64,000 bases of DNA from Protula sp. h YS-2021 (Eukaryota > Annelida > Polychaeta > Sabellida > Serpulidae), in NCBI GenBank assembly GCA_949752745.1, contig OX457028.1, forward strand, positions 9,073,389 through 9,137,388. The letters are read 5' to 3'. The position numbers and the translations under genes are program-made. Of this stretch, positions 59,406 through 64,000 are shown one piece after another. Below the pieces are notes generated by a model. It saw only the letters and a list, made by a program, of their open reading frames with translations. It had not been told where the DNA came from and searched no databases. Numbering within the stretch: the first letter of the stretch is position 1; each line of letters opens with the position of its first letter.

Positions 59406-59747
59406 ATGGAAGACTTTTTATCAGAATATGAACCAATTACGCATGGATTCTCATATCTGAGAAACTTATGTGATGGCATTGTGCTAAGACATTTTGGAAA
59501 GTATATCATTCTATCAACTGACGAACAATCTGTGTTGAAAGACCATCTCGAGAAGTTCAGAATACCTGGCTTTCTCCTAATACTCTCAGAGGATTTAGAA
59601 GTGCGTGTGACTGAGAACTGCCTAGACGTGTTTGTACAATTTCGTCAATATGACGAGCTTACAGAACGCTACGACTACATCACCCTCAACACAGTGGAAT
59701 GGTACGCTCTGTTGCAAGCATTGGATTGGATAGAACCTAACGCTTGA
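59406..59747 (+). CDS. Small element protein, possible divergent PC4-like relative (B)
   Basis: 113 residues from ATG 59406, intact. It contains GKYIILSTDE, then VFVQFRQYDE, a short loop, and YITLNTVEWYALLQALDWIE. The EWYALLQAL helix after a LNT strand lines up by eye with the PC4-like IPEWKMLKK and with IKNWRAVLRFL of the neighbour. The upstream gene's stop lies in gcataaaaac, a TATA-like word about 58 bases before this ATG, echoing the arrangement before the PC4-like gene. Confidence 0.6.
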   Translation: MEDFLSEYEPITHGFSYLRNLCDGIVLRHFGKYIILSTDEQSVLKDHLEKFRIPGFLLILSEDLEVRVTENCLDVFVQFRQYDELTERYDYITLNTVEWYALLQALDWIEPNA

Positions 59748-59772
59748 ATTCAAAGAGGAAGGAGTGCAACTC

Positions 59773-60030
59773 ATGCGAGGCACCAAGTCCATTGAGCTGA
59801 CGCATCCCATGTGTGTTATGGTGATGGACATTGACATGAATGATCATGGATATGAACTGAAACTGTCTGAACATGAAGATGTTAAAATAATACAATTTGG
59901 TAATGGACATTGTTATGCTAGTTTTCATAGCATTTACAAACGTGAATGTAATGTCTATGATACATATATTAATTTAGATTGGTATGAATGGCATGTGTTT
60001 ATTGATGTATTGAATGTATTTGTAAAATAA
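59773..60030 (+). CDS. Small element protein, possible divergent PC4-like relative (C)
   Basis: 85 residues from ATG 59773, intact, 25 bases after gene B. It has HGYELKLSEHEDVKI, CYASFHSIYKRE and YINLDWYEWHVFIDVLNVF. Again a strand with basic/aromatic residues is followed by a loop and a helix led by W-x-x-W/F. It lacks a longer N-terminus. It is the last rightward gene; a poly(A) signal follows at 60076. Confidence 0.58.
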   Translation: MRGTKSIELTHPMCVMVMDIDMNDHGYELKLSEHEDVKIIQFGNGHCYASFHSIYKRECNVYDTYINLDWYEWHVFIDVLNVFVK

Positions 60031-60075
60031 AAATTTAATGTAAAATAATTGTGAAATGTAAATAATGTATAACAC

Positions 60076-60081
60076 AATAAA
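60076..60081 (+). terminator. Poly(A) signal for the rightward gene cluster
   Basis: AATAAA 46 bases after the last rightward stop codon. Confidence 0.6.
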
Positions 60082-60107
60082 AAAGAATGTTGTATAAAAC
60101 TGTCTTG

Positions 60108-60113
60108 TTTATT
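60108..60113 (-). terminator. Poly(A) signal for the leftward capsid cluster
   Basis: AATAAA on the minus strand (plus 'tttatt'), about 108 bases past the protease stop. It lies only about 27 bases from the opposing plus-strand signal, so the two transcription units converge with almost no spacer. Confidence 0.55.
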
Positions 60114-60220
60114 TACAATATTCATAATACAATTCACAATTACCAACAACTTAACTAATGCAACTTAACTAATACAACATCAATAAAATAATGGTTTATA
60201 ATGTCTATATACAAAATCCT

Positions 60221-60616
60221 TTACAACAAAATCACCATAATTCTTCTTAATACATCAATGATTTCAAAAGGACTATGTCCTCGAGCTCTTTGAATTATAT
60301 AATACACACAATAAAATCCACATGTAGAGGATATCGGTGTTTGTAATGGAACTGAATTATAAATGAAATTAAACTTTAAAAACTTGTTCAAACGACTGTC
60401 TATAGGTAAAAGTCCATAAGAGTCAAAATATTCTGCAGGGTCTTCGTCATAATATACTGCCACCCAATGCTCTCCTGGCTCATCATGATCATCTGTGTTG
60501 ATGACATAGGCACCGCGTTGTAAAGATGGTCACTGGTCCATGGCAAACACACCTTGAAACAAGTCTTTTGTCGTGGCATCATGGGATAGGATGGCTTCTA
60601 TCTGCTTCGTGTTCAT
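60221..60616 (-). pseudogene. Adenain-like cysteine protease (in-frame TGA)
   Basis: Frame of 131 codons from ATG 60616 to TAA 60221, interrupted by TGA at 60532-60530 (codon 29). Active-site pattern of the adenovirus-protease/Ulp1 fold: His in EHWVAVYYDED, Asp in EYFDSYG, Gln in PLQTPIS and Cys in STCGFYCVYY. All four are present in that order. Such proteases process virion precursor proteins; a candidate site is seen in the basic protein encoded at 62342. It is short for the family (adenain is near 200 residues). Its ATG overlaps the capsid gene's stop as ATGA. The stop falls before all catalytic residues. Confidence 0.8.
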
Positions 60617-61983
60617 GACTGGTAGTCGAATTGAATGCTACGATTTGCACTTATTTCAACAATGTTATCAAATTAAGCATACACTATAACATTGACTGTA
60701 TTTTGCAAGGCACCAGCAAAATTCATTTCTAGTCTCAAATTCCCATGTTTGATAAGGGCATAATGATCAGCACCATCATAATCAGGTGTTAAGTCAAAAG
60801 AAAACAAAGAATAACCTCTAGGCCAATCTTCCCGTTTTATAATGGAACTTTTCTCACCATCCAATCTATCAAAAGATTTGTAAAGAGTTTCAAAAGCATC
60901 AAGATATTTGTCTTGATTTATATCAAGCTTGAGAGGTTTGGATAGGACTGGTTCACCATCAGAGTAAAGCTGCATAAAGTTAAGATTAAAATGTTCAAAA
61001 TTGTATGGATTTCTCAATACTGTTCCAGCAAAGGATTCATTATGAACCATTCCAATGACAATACGTTTTGGTAATTGGCCTAGAAAGATGCTATCTTTCA
61101 CAAAAGATTGGAATCCAGTTGGAATAGCTAAAACTTAACATTCTTTTCTATTAACAATAAACTTAGCAGAACTTTTCATCAATGCATCTGCATGTCCCAA
61201 CTGAATACCTGGACTAACCCTCACTTTTCGAATGGTTAAAAACGCTTCTCTCACTTCTACTTTAAAACCATTATTTGCAGCCATTAATACATATCCATCT
61301 TTTTGTCTATGTAAACGTAATTTCATACTAACACCATTAGGAAGATAACGATCCTGCTCAAACAAATCTACCCTTAAACCGCCTGTAAGCATAAACTCAC
61401 GGCTTAGACGTGTATACAAATAGCGATTATGTAAACCATTATTTCCTGTTTCAGCTATATCACCACCTTCAATATTTACATGAAAACCTGATACATATCT
61501 TTCATGATTAGGTCTTTTCACCTCATGAGTATTCATTGACCCGGCAGTATCTTTAAAGATGAGACGCATAGAGCGCTCAGAATTGAGCGCTTCCGAGTCA
61601 TGAATGAGATGAGATATGATGCTGGTATAACCATGGGTATTGTTACTATGTGATATCAAACGATCATTTAGAAATAATTCAATATTGGACCATAACCCAT
61701 TAAACAAATCATTGATACATGACACGTTATCATCTATACCACACAGTGTTCCATCAGCCTTGACAATGCGACATACAATATGGAGTTTACTGTTCTTTAA
61801 ATCTAGATATTCTTCTGTCCTCGCAGGAATGTAGAATTCTATTGGAGCACCCTCTCTAATGGTAGTCATTGGTTGATAGTCTACATTATAACTTTTTTCT
61901 ACAGCAGTTTGCGTTGGTGGTATGTGAAACCATTCTAATGGAGAAAGGCTACATTCACAAGAATGATTATGAATTAAAGACAT
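60613..61983 (-). pseudogene. Major capsid protein, double-jelly-roll type (two in-frame TAA)
   Basis: One continuous frame of 457 codons from ATG 61983 to TGA 60613, broken by TAA at 61137-61135 and 60675-60673. Conserved blocks lie on all sides of the breaks: HIPPTQTAVEKSY and GAPIEFYIPA near the start, then YLDLKNSKLHI, DLFEQDRYLPNG, LGQLPKRIVIGMV, GYSLFSFDLTPD and a last 19-codon stretch ending at TGA. This belongs to the family annotated in invertebrates as 'F54H12.2-like', which I place with Polinton/adintovirus-type hexon-like capsids. Family length matches only if all three segments are counted, showing both stops are losses. It is followed without gap by the protease. Confidence 0.82.
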
Positions 61984-62009
61984 GATTAAAAAATATCTTT
62001 CTTATGTTT

Positions 62010-62342
62010 TTATGATGTTATCCGTTTAGCTGCCTTTCGCCTTCTGACACGTTTCTCTCGTTTCGGTCTCCTTTGTCCTCGTAACCCACCACCAAACATA
62101 AGTTGTGCTACTAGACCTGTAACATCTTTCGCAATATCTTTTGCAGCCCTTTTAAGATGTGTTGCCACGATTTTAGCCCCTGTCTTAAGCAGTGGAATAG
62201 CTTTTCGAGCCAATGATCCCAGTATTGAACCAATACCATCTCCATATTGTATTCGCGCTCCTTTAAATCCTGGTAATTCTCCACCCACTTGGCGAAGAAA
62301 ATGGTTGCGATATATAGATGGATTGTGTGTGTATGCTTTCAT
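62010..62342 (-). CDS. Basic virion protein resembling adenovirus pX/pVI-type precursors
   Basis: 110 residues, intact. An amphipathic, glycine-containing segment (~residues 30-60: IGSILGSLARKAIPLL) is followed by a small hydrophobic part. Then comes LMFGG|GLRG, which fits the adenain cleavage rule (M/I/L)-X-G-G|X. A very basic tail follows (RRPKREKRVRRRKAAKR). A membrane-active or DNA-condensing role is inferred. Its ATG overlaps the penton-like gene's TGA as ATGA, and it ends 26 bases before the capsid ATG. Confidence 0.68.
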   Translation of the reverse strand: MKAYTHNPSIYRNHFLRQVGGELPGFKGARIQYGDGIGSILGSLARKAIPLLKTGAKIVATHLKRAAKDIAKDVTGLVAQLMFGGGLRGQRRPKREKRVRRRKAAKRITS

Positions 62343-63097
62343 AATGCTTTTGGTCGAAAATGAAGTTTACAGATCACCTTTCCAGTTTGAAATGGAACAT
62401 TATAGCCTGTGTCGTCCTTCATTTCTATTACGTCAAATTTGGATGTGTTTACAGGAACATAATGAGGTTCTCCATAACTTTTCATGATAATGTCTCCATC
62501 ATGTCCTTGTATTCCAACAGAACGTAGCAAAGGGACATAATAATCACCAACAACTTGTGGCTCACAAATACTACAGTGCACATAAAGTGTATAAAATCCC
62601 TGTTTCACATCAGCTTTATGTTCAGCTGTGCACGTTTCAGTATACCACTGATCTGGGATAAATCCTAAAATCTCAGCTAATCCAGTGGAGAATGATACTT
62701 CAAAGCCATAATTTAGAAATAGAAAAACACGTCGTCCAATTTTATCATACTTTATATGAATAGCTTCTTTAAGGTCATCTTTCATAGAATTAGTTGTTTC
62801 TTTATTGACTGCCTGACATATCTCTTGTATGGATCTGTAGTAACCATAAGGAATATTGATTGTGTCAAGAACAACAGTATTCAGTGGTTGTTGTCGATAC
62901 TGAATAGAATAGTCCATTCCATGTCTCATGGTTGTCCATGTATGTGGATATTGAATTTCAGCTAAAGCCACTTCATATTTTCCGTTCAGATAGATGGTTC
63001 GAGGCATACGAATTTGATAATTTGAAGTCTTGTTGTTGGGATAATAGTTCATACTAGCATTGCTAGGTAAAGTAATGCAAAAACTTGTTGACTCCAT
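62339..63097 (-). CDS. Penton-like minor capsid protein
   Basis: 252 residues, intact. Strand-rich with few charged clusters; the motifs NYQIRMPRTIYL, VALAEIQYPHTW and LAEILGFIPDQWY are of the type found beside the double-jelly-roll capsid gene in related invertebrate elements. A single-jelly-roll penton assignment is by position and composition, not by a signature. A TATATA lies at 63139-63144, 42 bases upstream of its ATG. Confidence 0.6.
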   Translation of the reverse strand: MESTSFCITLPSNASMNYYPNNKTSNYQIRMPRTIYLNGKYEVALAEIQYPHTWTTMRHGMDYSIQYRQQPLNTVVLDTINIPYGYYRSIQEICQAVNKETTNSMKDDLKEAIHIKYDKIGRRVFLFLNYGFEVSFSTGLAEILGFIPDQWYTETCTAEHKADVKQGFYTLYVHCSICEPQVVGDYYVPLLRSVGIQGHDGDIIMKSYGEPHYVPVNTSKFDVIEMKDDTGYNVPFQTGKVICKLHFRPKAL

Positions 63098-63138
63098 GGC
63101 AGCTAAATCGTTTATGTGATGTAGATAGACTAGATGTG

Positions 63139-63144
63139 TATATA
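63139..63144 (-). promoter_or_regulatory. TATA-like box before the penton-like gene
   Basis: TATATA (palindromic) 42 bases from ATG 63097, a spacing like that of the other TATA boxes in the element. Confidence 0.45.
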
Positions 63145-63151
63145 CATTACT

Positions 63152-63361
63152 TCATGTTTGACACTCTTCATCCTCACTTTCTACATTGCTGTCTACATTA
63201 TTGTCTAAATTGCTATCTACATGATCTAAATTGGTATCTACTACTTCTCCCTGACAACAAGCACTAACACACCTAATTTTTACAGGAATAGTATTTTTAT
63301 TTCCATTTTCTTTACAACAACAACACCATAGCTCTTTAATCCATGTTAAAAAGTTTCCCAT
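63152..63361 (-). CDS. Small Cys-rich protein with putative N-myristoylation site
   Basis: 69 residues, intact. It begins MGNFLTW (Gly2 with Thr6, the N-myristoylation pattern). LWCCCCKEN follows (four consecutive Cys, a likely palmitoylation cluster), then CVSACC, and an acidic Asp/Asn/Val-rich tail with repeated (V/L)DSN words. Such features suggest a membrane-associated virion or egress protein; no family is recognised. Its start overlaps the preceding gene by 16 bases. Confidence 0.6.
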   Translation of the reverse strand: MGNFLTWIKELWCCCCKENGNKNTIPVKIRCVSACCQGEVVDTNLDHVDSNLDNNVDSNVESEDEECQT

Positions 63362-63937
63362 CCTTCTGGAAACAATCTTTGTTGACGTTGTTGTTGCTCT
63401 TTTGTAATATCTCCACGAGTTGTCTTTTTGCCAAAAACAGTTTTTGGAACATTAGCGTCTGCAATTTCCTCAATAAACTGCTTCCAACCACGCGGTGGTT
63501 CTCGTCGTTCTTTTCTTTTTGTAGCAACCAATGCTTCTTTCAACAAATCAATAATGTTAGAATTTGTAATGACAGTACCTGTTTTTAAAACAAGTTCATT
63601 TTTATCTGTCCATCTCGCACCATATTTCTTAAGTTCTGCCAGAAGTTGTGTTAGTTTTACATGATAAATAGGTTGAAAATGGTTTAGAAACTGTTGGGAC
63701 TTTTCTGATTTTTCTGCATTAGATGCTGTAACAGACTTTTGTCGTTGTTGTTGTGATTGAATTGTTCGTAAATGACGTCCAAGCACTTGAGACATTTCTA
63801 TTGCTTTTTCACGAGTTCGTTTCCCACGTAAAAAGTTTATTCACTTTCGTTTTGATTTCAACATCTTTTCCCTTCTTTTATAACAACATTTTATATTCAT
63901 ATTCAGGAATGAGAACCATTTTCAAAGTATGTTTCAT
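63346..63937 (-). pseudogene. Conserved basic element protein (in-frame TAA and frame break in the N-terminal part)
   Basis: The intact stretch 63795-63346 (149 codons) has a helical middle (LLAELKKYGARW), a GTVITNSNIIDLLKEAL block and PPRGWKQFIEEIADANVP followed by FGKK. The P-x-G-W-x-x-F..N-V-P pattern is familiar from proteins next to capsid genes in related elements; its function is unknown to me. Upstream, ATG 63937 starts a short frame that stops at TAA 63880-63878. After it the frame changes in a T5 run near 63832 before joining the intact part through RGKRTREKAIEMS. ATG 63937 overlaps the previous gene's TGA as ATGA. Confidence 0.62.
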
Positions 63938-64000
63938 TTTAACAGCAACTGAGCTAACAAGGGTAATGCAAATTTAGCAATAGCTCCAATAAATCCTCCT
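63934..64000 (-). CDS. C-terminal end of a further element gene (runs off the window)
   Basis: The last 21 codons read GGFIGAIAKFALPLLAQLLL plus a Lys, then TGA 63936-63934. It is a hydrophobic Gly/Ala/Leu segment like the membrane-active tails of small virion proteins. The stop overlaps the next ATG (ATGA). It is too little to identify. Confidence 0.5.
   Translation of the reverse strand, partial: GGFIGAIAKFALPLLAQLLLK

Noticed and set aside
53596..63937. Stop codons in element genes explained by an alternative genetic code or programmed readthrough
   Set aside because: Both TAA and TGA occur, in unrelated contexts, while TAA/TGA also end the intact genes and frame changes accompany them. 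Decay is simpler.
53559..64000. Bacterial or free-virus contamination
   Set aside because: TATA boxes, AATAAA signals and damaged genes beside host introns fit an integrated copy. The sequence joins host DNA on the left without an obvious break.

Overview
The window is animal nuclear DNA. Genes have many short exons with GT/AG introns, and long introns and spacers are full of satellites, fold-back elements, MITE-like repeats, decayed non-LTR retrotransposons and long G/C, GA, TC and TA tracts. The gene content (a Fringe glycosyltransferase, ALYREF, dynactin p25, an amidohydrolase-2 enzyme) and the repeat style suggest a marine lophotrochozoan, probably a mollusc. The species is inference; nothing here fixes it.

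Host genes, left to right: (1) the 3' nine exons of a Fringe-type beta-1,3-N-acetylglucosaminyltransferase (+, 923-14227; N-terminal exons lie left of the window); (2) a repeat-rich spacer (14228-23298) with satellite arrays; (3) ALYREF/REF mRNA export factor (-, 28040-23299); (4) head to head with it, DCTN5/dynactin p25 (+, 29353-40754), whose 7.4-kb first intron holds a 5'-truncated LINE, a broken L2/CR1-like LINE and fold-back DNA; (5) a repeat spacer (40755-44109); (6) an eight-exon amidohydrolase-2 gene (-, 52180-44110).

From about 53.56 kb to the right edge lies a different kind of DNA: a compact, intronless, AT-richer virus-like element of the Polinton/Maverick-adintovirus type. A divergent TATA promoter region serves a RING-finger gene (-) and a Cys-rich zinc-ribbon-like gene (+). 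Then come a protein-primed-type family B DNA polymerase (+), a PC4-like gene and three small genes that look like divergent relatives of it (+). Convergent to these, a leftward virion module encodes an adenain-like protease, a double-jelly-roll-type major capsid protein, a pX/pVI-like basic protein, a penton-like protein, a Cys-rich putatively lipidated protein and a conserved basic protein, and runs off the right edge. Several of its genes overlap stop-to-start as ATGA. Five genes carry in-frame stops or clear frame breaks, and a sixth (RING) carries a probable one, so this is a decaying endogenous copy. No integrase or packaging ATPase is visible, and the right end is outside the window.

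Most notable: the two leftmost element genes each end in a perfect match to the metazoan histone mRNA 3' stem-loop consensus; the capsid module shows repeated ATGA overlaps; four adjacent small genes look like a PC4-related family; and in two host genes tandem duplications repeatedly span splice sites. Three conserved host genes each contain one single-base frame break, so part of the frame breakage in this window may be assembly error.
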